From contig SSNP01000014.1 of assembly GCA_006937955.1 (NCBI GenBank), positions 1,219,191-1,283,190 of the forward strand: a stretch of DNA of 64,000 bases, in the 5' to 3' direction. The DNA is from Pachypanchax playfairii (lineage: Eukaryota; Chordata; Actinopteri; Cyprinodontiformes; Aplocheilidae). Every line of letters starts with the position of its first letter. Position 1 is the stretch's first letter. Positions 23,992 to 40,720 of this stretch are shown in pieces. Made by a program: the position numbers and the translations under genes. The notes beneath the pieces are model-generated. The model had not been told where the DNA came from, did no database searches, and was given only the letters and a program-made list of their open reading frames with translations.

Positions 23992-26900
23992 ATGCAGACC
24001 CCTGAAGCAGGCGCTGACTCCACCTCCACTGTCCCTCTCCAGACCGCCGTGCCTGTCCAGCCTAGCGGCTCCACCCAGCAGGTGCCTGTCCAGCAGCAGG
24101 TGCGTCCCCTGATTTTCACATGCGTTTTGGGTCCAAGCACCGGCGCGCGCATGCACATCTGCAACATTTGCCGATTGATTTATTCATTCATTCATTTTTT
24201 TTTTTTTTTCAGGCCCAGACTGTTCAACAGGTTCAGCATGTTTACCCAGCACAGGTGCAGTATGTCGAGGAAAACAGTGGCGTCTACACCAATGGCAACA
24301 TGTGAGTCAGTCTGTCACCCGTCTCCACAACGTCTCCGCAGCCTGTTGTCTCTCCTCTCAAGTCTACTCATGTGATCATTCATGTCACATGCACGTGATT
24401 CCACGGGAGCACAGATGTCCTTTGTATCCATTTTCCATTAAGGGCTTGCAGTCATGTGACTTCTTATACTGAGTCACCTGAACATGACCAGTAGTAGGAT
24501 AGGTTGTTTTTTTAAGTGTAACTCTATAAAAGGCTCCCTCGGGTCTGTGGAACAGAGTTCTACACAGTCAACAAACAGGCCCACGCTGTGTTTGTCCTGC
24601 AGTGATAAACGTGCACATGAGTGTATGTACAAACACACACTGATTCTTACTTCTGGTTAAAACACTTAGCTAATGTCGACATATTAAAACTCCTTTCATA
24701 TGCACAGCTTTTTGTTAACTTTAGGTTTTATCTCTAGAATATAGATTTTAAAGACCCGATTCCCCATTACGGCTCCAAATGTTGCAGTTTTTCACCAGCA
24801 TCTTGTTCTTGCCTGAACAGAAGAACCTACTCGTACTCCGAGCCGCAGCTCTACAGCCAGAACAGCGGGGGGAGCTACTTTGACACGCAGGGCAGCTCGT
24901 CTCAGGTGGCCACCGTGGTGACATCACAAGGCATGACAAACAATGGAGGAGGGAGCACAGGAGGGATGAGCATGGGACTGGGGGGGGGTCAGGTGATCAG
25001 CAGCAGCTCCGGGGCTTATCTGATGGACAACGCCGGACCCCACCCCGCCACCCAAACTGCACGGGCCTCCCCTGCCACAGTAAGTTCCAAAACACCCGTG
25101 GAAATAACTCAATGTGTCTAATGTTTTTTTTTACCATGGATCCACTATTAATCAATGATTTTCCCTAAACAACAGGTCGTCCTGCTTTGCTCGGGGTTAG
25201 CGGTGCTTGCTTTGGGATCTTTTCTTGACCTTTTTTTTTTTTTTTTGGTTTTTTGCTTGAAGCCATTAATGTATACACAACGAGCTCTTTAGTTTTCCTG
25301 CTTTGGTTTTGATTCCCCCCCCCCCCCTTACATTTTGTTGTCCTGTGCTTCGTGGTTTATCAGATTGAAATGGCGATTGAGACACTCCAAAAATCTGAGG
25401 GTTTATCCAGTCAGAGAAGCTCGCTGCTCAACAGCCATGTAAGTTGCTTTTCTCAATGCAGGCCCTCGCCTAACCTGAAGTTTCTGCTGATTTCACTTTC
25501 TTGCAAATCTGCTTTTCTCAAATCTTCATACCTGTGGGATTAGCGTGGTGCCTTTTTTTTCCCGTGGCTTGTTTTAATTGCATTCAAGTCACTAACTGCG
25601 ACAGAAGCTTTTGCAAAAGCTGTCATGCAGCCAACATCACCTTTACTGAACTTTAGCTCAGGGTCTTATGTATCAAGGGGGAAGTCAAGAAGTTAAAATG
25701 TTCATGTTCCTTTTCACAGCTTCAGTGGCTGCTGGACAATTACGAGACAGCTGAGGGAGTAAGTCTACCGCGATCCACCCTCTACAATCATTATCTTCGC
25801 CACTGCCAGGAGCAAAAACTGGACCCTGTCAACGCAGCCTCTTTTGGCAAACTCATTCGCTCCATCTTCATGGGACTCCGCACGAGGCGTCTCGGTACAA
25901 GGTCAGATGTTTTATCCCCTTTTGATGTGCGAGAAAACAAAACATCTGCTTCTTCCTGCTACTTGTTAAACTCGCCTCTACATTCCCGGTGTGACTCCAT
26001 CATTGTATTAAAGGTTTGGTTTTGTCTTGCAGAGGAAACTCCAAATATCATTACTACGGTATACGCGTGAAACCAGATTCCCCGCTTAATAGACTTCAAG
26101 AAGACATGCAGTACATGGCTCTCAGACAGCAGCCTGTTCAACAGAAGCAGAGGTGAAACACAAACATCCTGCATGCGGCATTTGCTGCGACACCTCACTG
26201 AGTCATTAGAGAGATTAAGGTGTGTCTTGTGATTTCAGGTTTAAGCCAGTGCAGAAGTTTGACAGTGGTTCAGGGGACAGTTACTCAAGCGGAGGCCAGC
26301 ACCATCCGGGTGCAGCAGAGCAAACAGTTATCGCACAGAGCCAGCACCACCAGCAGTTCCTGGGTCAGCTGATTTTCTCTGAATTTCTGTAAAAACATAG
26401 AAACAAATTATATGTTGTCTTTTTTTTTTTTTATTATTTTGGGGTGATTTTCTTGTCGACAGATGCATCTCGGGCACTCCCCGACTTTGTAGATCTGGAC
26501 CTGGGGCAGAGCAATACAGAGAACATCAGCGCAGAGGATGTAAAAGCTCTCCAGTCCCTTTACAGAGAGCACTGTGAGGTTAGACAAAGTAGATCCTTTT
26601 ATAATGCTCTCAAGGCTACAGAACAGAGTTCGGAAACATTCCTTCAAAAAGCAAAGCAACGCCGCACTCTGTAATAAATTGTAGACAGTGTGTTTTCATC
26701 TTACGTTGTTTTATATTGACCAGTTCATTTAGATTTAAGTCCAGTTTATTGGTTCATTGCAGCTAAAACCGCAAAAACTGAACTGAAGCTTTAAGAAATT
26801 AAAAAAATTGACATGTAAGTTTGTGTAAAAACTGTCACAGTCATGATTTACCTCTCGTGTTTCAGGCCATTTTGGACGTCGTCGTCAACCTCCAGTTCAG

Positions 26901-29900
26901 CCTGATTGAGAAGCTGTGGCAGACATTCTGGCGTTATTCCTCCCCTGACACTGTAGAGGGCGCCACTGTAACAGAAAACAGGTGCAGTTGAGTTAATTGT
27001 GACACAGATATACATTTAAACGTATTTGTACTCGGATCTTTTTTCAGGGCGATCAGTCAGCTGAGTCTTTTGTTCTCCTTCTGCAGCAGCATAAGTGAGA
27101 TTGAAGTGCGGCTCCCTCGAGCGCAGCTATTGGTGCTCTGCAGAAATGAGGCGGTTCTTAAGTGGATGAGCACCTGTGACCATTTAATGTACCAGGCCCT
27201 AGTAGAGATTCTTATTCCTGATGTCCTGAGACCCATTCCCAGTGAGCTGCAGTCACACTCATGGTTGATTGATTAACATATTCAACTTTGTATCATCATT
27301 AGGACTTATTACTTTTTTTTTTTTCTACTTTCAGGTGCCTTGACTCAAGCCATTCGCAATTTTGCCAAAAGCCTGGAAGGTTGGCTTAGTAATGCCATGA
27401 ATGCCATTCCACAGAGAATGATCCAGACCAAGGTGCGCTGCTGCAGACAATAAATACACACTACTTACAAAAACTTCTGCTTTTGGGTGAAATTTCAGGA
27501 TGAATCTTAAAATCACTAAAACCTTTACAGGTGAACTTAGTTAGACCTTCCCTGAACTATTAATACACATGTCCGATTGTTCAATGCGTCTTTATTTTTT
27601 CCACATAAAAAAAAAATCCCTTCAGGTGTTTGATCATGAATCTACAGATAACTTTCCTGTTTCTCTCAAAAACTGGTACTTAATCAGTCCTCCTCATCAT
27701 GTTGTTCACATGTTGACATCATCAAGACAGTGGATCAACAGGACGTCGCCATTGTGTGATTTCAAACAGGAAGTGGTCGCTGAGCTTAGAGTATCACAGA
27801 GTGTCATCAGCAAGTTGAAACAGACTTCAGTGAATGTTTTTTTTTTTGCCACGTCCCACACTGATGACATTTCATTGTGAACAGTGTCCTGCAGAACCAG
27901 ATGATGAAGGTCACTCAACTCCAGGTACGTTTAAGGGAGCCGAGAGGCACAAAATGTCACATCCGACCATTTGAAACCGTTTATATCTGCGTGCTAATCG
28001 ACCTGCAAAGGTATCTGAACATAACACCAAGCACAAACATCATCTTTCATGGACCAGAGAGAATCTGTGTGTACTAGATGAGAGAGTGGAAGAGCGACAA
28101 ACCCTGTGTGAACAACACAAGCCTCATTTCGTCTTCGTGGACCACGATGCTCCACCTCATCCAGGTTGTATCGTTAGGGAACAGCTGCTGGATCAGCTGA
28201 GTCTCTATGTAGAGGCTCGTCACCCTGAAGCCCTGAACTTCAATGACCTCAGGGTCGACCCTCAAACAGAGCGGGATGCCACGCCTCAGCAGACGATTAG
28301 TCGACTTGTGAACAGCATGAAATGTTGTCAAGCTGTAACTGATGCTCAAAGTCACATGACACATCACTGAGACACTGCTGTTGGCTTTTTTCAATAAATT
28401 GTTCGAGATGAGAAAATCACGAATTTCATGATGTAATAATACTGTAGTGTGATTTTTAGACATTGTCCACAGATTTCACCCAAAAGCCAAATATCCCAAA
28501 CTTTTTGTGATTAGTTTAATTTCCTTTTTTTTTTTTTTTTAACATTTTGCCTCGTGTTGTAAAAGTCCCAGTTTGTCCTGTTAAAGTTTCACCCTGCGCC
28601 TCACGCGTCTGCGTTACCTTTCACAGATTGCCGCTGTTAGTGCCTTTGCGCAAACGTTGCGCAGATATACATCTCTGAACCACCTGGCTCAGGCGGCACG
28701 TGCTGTGTTGCAGAACACATCACAAATCAACCAGATGCTGAGTGATCTCAACCGTGTTGACTTTGCCAACGTACAGGTCAGAGCAGGTCTTTCGTGTTTA
28801 CGTATCTCATACTTTTGCCTTCCACATCATGCCAAAAGAAGATATATGTATTAACTCTTGTTCCTGTTGCTGTGTAGGAACAGGCATCATGGGTGTGTCA
28901 GTGTGAGGAGGGAGTGGTTCAGCACTTGGAGCAGGACTTCAAGGCCACGTTGCAGCAGCAGAGCTCTCTGGAGCAGTGGGCAGCCTGGCTGGACAATGTG
29001 GTCACTCAGGTGCTCAAGCCCTATGAGCACAGACCCAGCTTCCCCAGGGCGGCTCGACAGTTCCTGCTCAAGTGGTCCTTCTACAGGTCTGAACCACACT
29101 CGCGCCCCCTTACGTGTCAAAAAAAAAAAATGGCTAAATCACTAGATAAAGTCTAAAGATGCGTCATTAATCTACATCACGACAATATTTGAACTGTCTC
29201 TGCAGTTCTATGGTGATCCGGGACCTGACCCTGCGGAGCGCTGCCAGCTTCGGTTCCTTCCACCTGATACGCCTGCTTTACGACGAGTACATGTTTTACC
29301 TGGTGGAGCATCGTGTGGCTCAAGCGACAGGAGAAACGCCCATTGGTGTCATGGGCGAGGTAAACAACCCGCGCGTTGTTTAGGTTTTTCATTAGTTTGA
29401 TCATCAGTAAACAGAAAACGTTGAATTGAACTCGTATTTATAATCAATTCAAACTGCCGATATTTTCTCTGTTTGTCTTTTCAGTTTGACAACCTCAACA
29501 ATTTATCCCTTACTAGCATCGATAAAGGTAAGACAAACAGAATAAATCAGTATTTTTATTTGAAAACTTTACTTTCTTAATATTTAATATAAAGACTTGC
29601 CCCTCCCTTTGGAGGTCTGGGCGTGTCCTACTGGAATTAAGAGCCCCCCACTAAATAATCAAACAAAGAGGCGTGTTTGTGTGTAATAGTACCATAAAAT
29701 CCTTTTTTATTGATATCCTACTATCCTCTGTACAGATGAAACGAGTGGGATGGACAGTGACTTAGAAGAGGACACGGAGGAGTCCGGGGAACCGCTCCCC
29801 AAGCGGGAGAAATCTGAGCATGATGTAATCCAGGTGATCCAGGTGGGGGCGCTAGAGGACGGTTCTCACCCAGTTGTGGGAGTCGTCCAGCCGAGTGTAC

Positions 29901-30016
29901 TCCACTCACTGCCACAGCCACACCAGGACCACACCGAGCACATCATCACACCCTCCTCTGGGACTCCCACCATTCGCCACTGCAGCACCACAGGCAACAC
30001 GTACGCCTCGGTTTAA
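23992..30016 (+). CDS. rfx3: RFX3, winged-helix regulatory factor X 3
   Basis: RFX3 binds X-box DNA through a winged helix and drives ciliary and pancreatic endocrine genes. Coding exons: 23992-24099, 24213-24301, 24821-25079, 25364-25438, 25720-25901, 26033-26152, 26239-26363, 26463-26578, 26866-26981, 27087-27241, 27335-27432, 28627-28776, 28878-29086, 29206-29359, 29485-29527, 29736-30016. They join to 759 aa (human 749). A Gln-rich N-terminus (VPVQQQV, HVYPAQVQYVEE) precedes the DNA-binding domain at about 178-254 (LQWLLDNYETAEG to YHYYGIRVKP). The conserved B, C and dimerisation regions follow (ALVEILIPDVLRPIPS, RRYTSLNHLAQAARAVLQ, SSMVIRDLTLRSAASFGSFH). The end TGNTYASV matches RFX3 TGNTYTAV and not RFX2. 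The ATG lies five bases after the acceptor. A Tc1 relic sits in the intron before exon 12. Confidence 0.95.
27461..28514 (+). mobile_element. Internally deleted Tc1-like element in an rfx3 intron
   Basis: Inverted ends share GCTTTTGGGTGAAATTT (27479-27495) and its near-complement at 28472-28487, with outer sequence CTACTTACAAAAACTT pairing loosely to 28507-28514. An N-terminal transposase fragment (VVAELRVSQSVISKLKQ) lies near 27766-27825, and a C-terminal fragment from about 28100 to 28370 includes HDAPPHPGCIVREQLL and PQQTISRLVNSMKCCQAV. Most of the catalytic core is missing between them, so it is non-autonomous. It lies on the same strand as rfx3. Confidence 0.8.
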
Positions 30017-31349
30017 AGGGTCCGAGGCCACAGCTCACCTTGTCTGCCTAGCTTAGCCGTCTCACTTTTCCACACCTCACTTCTCTCTCGCTCTCGCTCT
30101 TGAAGTCTAGATGTTTGCATCCTTCTCATGCGTTGTCTCTGTTTGCACTTGTGTGGACATGTTCTCCTCTCCCACCCGGTCAGTGGAGGGGTGACACTCT
30201 GACCACGATGTGCCCTGTCCTTGTCTGACTGTGTGGATTCTGGATGTGTGCTCATCCTGTAAGTCCGTGCTCGAAACGAAGTGCGGCAGCTGGTGGAAGG
30301 GACCTGGAGGGAAACAAGGACTCGTTTGACCTGTTAAATGTTTCCTCCTCTGTCTGTGTACACAGATGGGCTTTAATTCCATCTAACTGCTGATGTCTCA
30401 GAGCTCAAATCCACGTCACTAGTCCCAGGAGAGCAAACGCATTGACCCATTCTAAACTCCACCTACTGTACATAGTTTTTCTATTATTTCAGTTGGTATT
30501 AGTCAAACCACATGGTGCTATGACTGTTTTCTTTTCTCTTAGTCTCCGCTGATTTTACTATCATTTCTGTCAACACGCATCCCTACAGCTGATACTCTTC
30601 TTATTGAAGAGTCTGTTTGATATTTAAATAAGTATCACTGGGCAGTTACTTTAAACTCATTCATTTAACCACTTAGTTTAAAAGATCAATCCTGCTGCTG
30701 TTGTACAGATGAGATGGAAAAAGTTGCTAGCTTTTCTATGCACCCTGTGCATAACGCTTGCCTATGCTTTTTTGCTGTAGCGCGGTTTGTGTCTGTGATT
30801 CTCAGCTCACTGGACTCGTCCCCCTGGTTTTTGCAGTTTCTGTCTTAATTATGTTTCTTAAGTTCGCAGTGGACCAAAAATAAACCATCAAAAGGAAGCT
30901 ATGGGTGAGCCACGTGAGCCAAAAGAAAAATGAAAAGTGAATTAAAAAGAAATGCTGTTTTCTGTCCCGCAGTGCCATGTCGCAAAGCAGAGAGAATGTC
31001 AGGGATTTAATGTACCTCGGCTTTATCATAGTGCCTTATCCTTTCAATGCAGCTGTGCGTGTAGTCCTGACCTGCGTGCTGTTGGCAGCCCGGCTGCAGA
31101 TTTGGCTTTTCTGGTGACTCGTGGCTGGATTTGGGCCGGCTCATCAGGGTCGAGGCCTGTTAGGGATGCAGACACACTTGTTTGTTGTTGTTTGTCTGTT
31201 TTTTTTTTTTTTATTTGTTCCTCTGGATCAGCTTTTTGAAACTTCTCTCGAGTCTTTTTAGCCTTGCTCCGGCCTTCACTCTGCCTTCTCGAGGCCTATT
31301 CTCGCATTAGCCTTTGTCATCAGATGAAATGTGCGTGTGTCCACGTGTG

Positions 31350-31552
31350 CATGTGTGTGTGTGTGTGTGTTTGCTACACCGGATGCTTTAGATCAGTGCT
31401 TTTATGTACCTGTGTCTGCGTGCTCGTGCGTATGTGTGTGTATGTGTTGGGACACATCCATCAGTCACCCTACCTCAAACCAGTGGTGCCAGCCCTTCGA
31501 TGCGTGCAGCACAGTCACCAAACCTTTTTGCACACACACACACACACACACA
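31350..31552. repeat. GT/CA microsatellite pair
   Basis: A (GT)n tract at about 31350-31372 and a (CA)n tract at about 31531-31552 face each other in this segment and could fold back in a transcript. Both are simple repeats in the presumed rfx3 3' UTR. Confidence 0.6.
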
Positions 31553-33469
31553 CATCCACACACCACTGTACTGCACAAATCTCTACCGCGATGGAGAAAT
31601 TTCTGCATCGCTCGTCTCTCATACATTTTCAGTTTTATAACCCATAAAAATCCTTCGTTCCCCGTTTGAAGATCATCTTTGTACAGTGGACCAAAAGTAG
31701 ATATTTTCTAATATTCAAAGAGATATAGAGATATAGAGATTATATATGTATAGTATATCAAATGCTGACACACTACATATATTTGTTGCTTTTTACGTGT
31801 TTCGACTCGATTGTTTTAAGACCTGAATGTTTCTTTTGGTAGCTCTTCTGTAATTAGTTCATAGGCTGTGAAGTGTGAAAGACGGTGGGACTAACTTTGG
31901 ATTTCTTAGATTACAACTATACTTGAACTGTTAGAGCCTTCTATGTCGTGGGGAATGTTGAGATTAATCCTCTAAAAATAGGACCGTTTTGTTGTTTTTA
32001 ATGCTCGTTTCGATGGTCTGTATCATTTTCTTTTTTTCACAAAAAAAAAAAAGGTTTATTTATTGATATTTATTGTGTTTTTGTTTGTTACAATGGGATG
32101 AATCATAAATTACACTGTTTCAAATAGCAGACCTATTGTACAGAAAGTTTGTTTGTTTTTTTTTGTAAAGTTTGCTGAGGCTTTTTGTTTTAAAGGGACA
32201 GCTGGCCATGTATTTGCTGTAAGTTTTTGAGATGTTAACGGTGCACAGGATCATTTTTACGGAGCCTAGATTGTGTCGAGACGATGCTTAACATAACACA
32301 AAAAACAACACACACACAAAAAAAAGGTGGGAAAGTGCAAATATATTGTGTCATCTAGACTACTGGGTCAGTAGATTCTCTGATTTTATTTATTTTTTTA
32401 TTTTTTTTTGGGGGGGGGGGTTGGTTATAATTTGAACATCTGGTTAAACATGTGGTACTCACATATTTTACCCTTTACTCTGATCATGCTTGACTGAGAA
32501 AATGTAGAAACTTGATGCTGTTGAGTTTGATTTTCCAGTTATATTTGACTCATTTTCATGCATGAAAAGTGGAATATTTCTTTGTTGTTGTTTTTTTAAC
32601 TCATTGTGCCCGTTATGACCGCGGCATTACGGTAAACCGTCAAATTCAGGTTGAGATCATCTCAAAGCAGTTAAAATACCTAAAGTTGTCTAATTAGCTT
32701 ATTTCCCCTGCACGGTACGTTGAATTATTATCTTTTATTTAATGTAATCTCAACCTCATTAGATATTTTCACTTCAACAATCTAGATATAAGTGACTTGT
32801 ATTATTTTGTGCCTGAAGTGAAAATGGTTTTGAAGTTGTTTGTGCTTATTTTGGGGGATTCTACGTGTTTCTGGTCCTGCACACATGTCATGTGCTGCTA
32901 GGAACTGTTCAGCAATCTGCTAGCACGTTCCCCATTTTACTTTCCACCAGATGGAGATTTAAGCGTTCTGTATCTCCGAGCCGGCCGGGGTTAACGCTGG
33001 CCTGGTGGTAATGCTGCCAACGCTACTGTATTTAGTTTTTCTGCGATTCTGAAATCGACGTGTTTTTGTCTGCAAATGAACCCGTTTAAAGATATAAGCT
33101 AGATGACATGGCAGCTTCACTGAACCATAGCAAACTCCGGTGCCTTTAGTTTCACCCCGACTGCAGCAGACGGCCCGGCTGATTATTGGGTCTCTGGTGG
33201 GCTACTATACATTCTATAGAGCAGATGTTCAGTTGCACAGGTGCTGCCATTGAAAAGACATTAGTGCTGAGGACTCAGGCCTGTCCTCAGACAAAACTAC
33301 TGATTTATCTACTGATGTGACACCTACTGAAACACTCTCCTTTTGAGCCTCATTCCACAGGACGGAGACCAAAAATAGGAAAGATCTCTCAGCAGTCTCA
33401 AACTCCCCAAAAAGTTGTTCTAGTGGAAACTCTCTAGAGATCTATGATTCATACCATACCTAGAGACCA

Positions 33470-33964
33470 TTAAAGCTGCAATCTGGAGTTTTTTCTCAGC
33501 CACAAGATGTGTTGCACTTTTAAGTCCCGCCCCTCTGTGTCCTTGACACGATAGCAGTGTTACCGCGCCTCAGCTGTCGCACGTGTTACGATGGACACTT
33601 CATGGGTAAGTTACATTTATACAATTTGTGTATTTATTTTCATTGTTTTGGTTTCACATGTCTTCACAGCATTGTAAACAACTCTCAAACGACGTTCAGG
33701 ATATGTCCGCGCACATGGATGGTTGATTGACTGGTGTACTATGCGGATGTAGAACGCTATTGGCTAATGCCGGGCGGCGCGCGGGTAAAATTAAATGTGC
33801 CCCTACGGGACAGGTGGGGGGCTATAGATATAGGGCATATAGATAAAAATATGACGTTTTTCCACATTATATTACAGAGCTGGACCAGACTATCACTTAG
33901 ACGGAATTTTTTAAAAAATCATACAAATATCCTGAAAAGGGGAAAACTCTGGATTGCAGTTTAA
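33470..33964. repeat. TTAA-flanked MITE, family C
   Basis: Begins TTAAAGCTGCAATCTGGAG and ends CTCTGGATTGCAGTTTAA: inverted ends with few mismatches, with TTAA at both outer limits. About 495 bp. It carries no recognisable protein. The TTAA target again suggests a piggyBac- or Kolobok-type non-autonomous element, with a different terminal sequence from families A and B. Confidence 0.7.
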
Positions 33965-35064
33965 AGATTTAATTGAGCTCTCATTAGTGTTGCCAGTGGT
34001 GCTCAGAGTTTAAATATTAGCTGATTCTGATGCTCCTTCATCGTCTCTGTCTATATGAATAATTAAAGATACACAGCAAAGCTCTGATACACGGTGTCCG
34101 GCTTCCAGGATCATCTAAACACTGTTGAGAGATCGCTGAGCCTTCAATCCCAGACAGTTTTAAAACAATCTGAATGATGTGCATCATAGAGACCGTAATG
34201 TTCACTGAATGATCATTGAGGAACTAGGGGAAGAACATTGAGCTCTCACTAAATGACCATTAAGAGATCCAGTTTGCCTGATGGTGTGTGTCCTGTGGAA
34301 AAGGCGTAATAACGAGTAACATAAGGGTTAAATGTATAGAACCTGTAAAATGCACCAGGAGAGTTACCGTCAGTGGAATCTCCAACTTGTTTTCTCATGA
34401 TTGTGATTTCTTTCGTCAGATATTTTTCATTTTCTAAACGCTGTGACCTGTTTGAGATTTGTAAGTGCCATTTGACAGTCTTAGTGATACGTGGCTATCT
34501 GTAGCACGCTGCTTGATGCTAGCACGGGCGTCCGGCGGTGGCCTATGGAGAAGGCTCGTTTTGTTTTTAATTCATCTTTGACAAAAAAAATGTGTATATC
34601 AGAAATTGAAAAGGTATATTTATTTGTCTAATTTCTTCTTTCAGTGAACAATTTATCTGATATTTTGGATTAAGTGCTTTTGTGATTTAATTTTTCCCCC
34701 TTTTTGGATAATGTATAGTATCTGATATAATATATACACATGAAATATCACGTGACTTTCTTTTTTTGTCTGCTGGTAAGTTTGCTCCATACAATGTATA
34801 TTCTCAAATTGGCAAGCAAAGCGACGTGTGAGAGTGTGAGTGTGTGTAGGGTGATTTGTAATGTGCATTTTACATTAAAACGAGGACGAATGGGGGACTT
34901 TTATATTTACAGAGACATCATCTTTTAGTGTGTCGTATTGATGATTATAGAAATTATTAAAGACACGTAGTTTTGTTTTCTGAATATTTCAGATCTCAGC
35001 TCAGGCTAGCTTTTAGTGTTGTTTTTTTCTTAAAATTTTGTGACTCGTCTTTGCAGTAAATAAA

Positions 35065-36588
35065 CGTTTTCTTGTTCAAAATCGGCGTGTTTTTCTTGTA
35101 AGTTTGTATTTCACACATTGAAATGACTTCCTGTTAGCCTGTTACATTTTATTCGTACATATAAACACCACATATAAACACCATTAGTATGTAGTTTGCG
35201 ATACATAACTGTAAAGATTGATATGAACATTAAGATCATTTTACATTATTTCTTTCTTTTCTAATGTCCAGAACTGTAAATAATGCAAGGTAGCAAAAAG
35301 TATAAAATACTGCCACAGCTGGAGGTTAACTAAACTTTAAAATACTTCTTGATGGATAGTGCTGAGCAAAACAAATCGGATAAATTAAACGAGGCTTCTC
35401 TAAGCAATGTAATGCTGAAACAACTGCAGTCTGATCATCTTTAAATATTTCATAAAGTACATTTGGCATCATTATGGCTTACACTTCCTCACAGTTCGTT
35501 CAGGTGTTAGCCAGTTCTTTTCAGAAAGCAGAGCAAAGTGTCACACCATCCAAAATTGGGACCATTTTGGGCAAAATGAGACACTTTTTAACGGATCTGA
35601 AGTTCAAAAGCAAGAGAAACAGATTCTCGACTACGCTAAAGGGATTCTACGGAAGCAAACAAGTGACCTGCGTTTTAAATTATAAAAAACCAAAAACAAT
35701 TTAAAGTGCTAATGGACTCAGTAGGCATCATGTTTCAGTCTGAGAGGGACTCTTCAGGAAAAAAGAACTAATTCTAAAACATTTCATGAAGAAACAGCTG
35801 ATTTTTTTAGGTGAAAATGTTCAAAAATTGACTCTTTAAATGTTCTCTGTTTTTTTTTTAAAGAACATAACAGTTAATGTTAAAAAACTTTGAGATTACA
35901 TCTTACAAGAACATGAGCAACATACAGTTTCCATAAATTGTCCTGATCTGTGAGGTGGTGGTGTGGGGGGGGGGTTCTGTTACAGGAAGTCTTTTCAGAC
36001 GACCAGCAGTGTACTCCATAGATAAAGAACACACATTTAGGATGTAAACACACTGAGTGACACGCAATTACTTGTACGAATACAAAAAAGTAATTCGATC
36101 CATAAGGGAAGTTTTAACATTTGGAAATTTTAAAGATGAAAATGTTCAGATTTGTTACTAAAAATAAACAAAACACTTTGTTTTCCCTAAACAAATTAAG
36201 TCAAAATAAAATCGTATCATCTTAACCTCAGCGTGAGCACGTTCTTGTCAGATCCATTTTCTTGTGTCACGGACTTTCAGTTTAAACCAGCTTCTTGTTT
36301 CATTTGTATCGTTTTGATCAAACGTTTGTAGAGTACTGCGACTCCTTCCAGTGGGATGTTATTGCTTAACTTGTTCTAACCAACCAGAAGTTTAAAAAAA
36401 TAAAAGTGGAGTACAGCACCGACCTTTAGGTCCTCCTTTCTAATACTACATCTATACAGCATCCATGTAATTACAGAGCTCCTTTGGCATTCCGGGCCTT
36501 CAGGTGAAGCTGTCTGTTATAAGTAATTAGTTTTATCTTTTTTTTACATTTCTGTAGATTTTTTTTGTACAGTTCAATAAATGTAAAT
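35065..36588. other. rfx3-smad4 convergent intergenic region
   Basis: The two genes point at each other here. No coding exon is recognised; a 76-residue plus-strand open frame at 35474-35704 lacks domain features. Part of this region is presumably smad4 3' UTR, but I could not find a canonical AATAAA on the minus strand close to the smad4 stop. Confidence 0.45.
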
Positions 36589-40057
<3,469 letters not shown>

Positions 40058-40648
40058 CTCTGCGTTGCACGTTCCAAAATTTGGTCGACTTTCCAGCTAG
40101 ATCCTCTGTGAAGAATGTTTATAGTTCAGTGTTATTTTTCTGAATCAAATTGTACTAGCTTGGACTTTCCTCCAGTGGTTTTAAAGCATATATCATAGCT
40201 GTTATGATTAAAGATTTTTATATTCAACTTTTAACAGTATTTACTGACTGTGAATTACTAATTCCTAATCTGTACAGATGTTCGTATGAGACAACATCCT
40301 CACACACAAATAATCTCACTTAGATACACAAACTTGACCACAGTAAAAAAAAAAAAAAAACACAGACCATGAAATAAAACACTTCAGTATTTCCAGGTAA
40401 TTTGCTAATCCCAGCATTTTACCGCTGGTAGTAACTAAGTCCTATTAAACACTAGCTTCAAAAGACGTCGGCTAATCTTATTTATGACCATCGTGCGTTA
40501 GAATAGTTGCACATGTGAAGAAAATGGGCTTAAAAACACAGAGCTGGCTAACGTTGCTAGGCTAAGTAGCTCATCTAGCTAGCTAGTGTAGAACGGTCTG
40601 TCACTTAAACCAACTAGAAATTAAATGTTTTGACTTACAATCACTCAC

Positions 40649-40720
40649 CGTGCAGCAGAGTATTCCCAGTGGAAGGAGACCTTATAAAAACTGGGATTTC
40701 TACCAGAATACAGATCCGTC
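40649..40720 (-). other. smad4: Probable smad4 5' noncoding exon
   Basis: Minus-strand sequence ending CTGCACG is followed by a strong GTGAGT donor (40643-40648). The coding exon has a possible acceptor at about 40106, some 50 nt before the ATG. The upper limit and TSS are not resolved; sequence around 40920-41030 is CpG-richer and may be the promoter. Confidence 0.4.

Larger units (their letters stand above)
30017..35064 (+). other. rfx3: Presumed rfx3 3' UTR and downstream region
   Basis: No exon is seen after the rfx3 stop. Candidate poly(A) signals are AATAAA at 30879-30884 and at 35059-35064, so the 3' UTR may be about 0.9 kb or about 5 kb. GT/CA microsatellites occur at 31350-31372 and 31531-31552, and a poly-G run near 32411. 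A TTAA-flanked MITE lies at 33470-33964. Confidence 0.45.

Noticed and set aside
31264..31669. Overlapping Cys/Val- and Thr/His-rich open frames
   Set aside because: They come from GT/CA repeats in the presumed rfx3 3' UTR.
35474..35704. 76-residue plus-strand open frame between rfx3 and smad4
   Set aside because: No recognised family, no promoter or splice evidence; isolated in an intergenic region.
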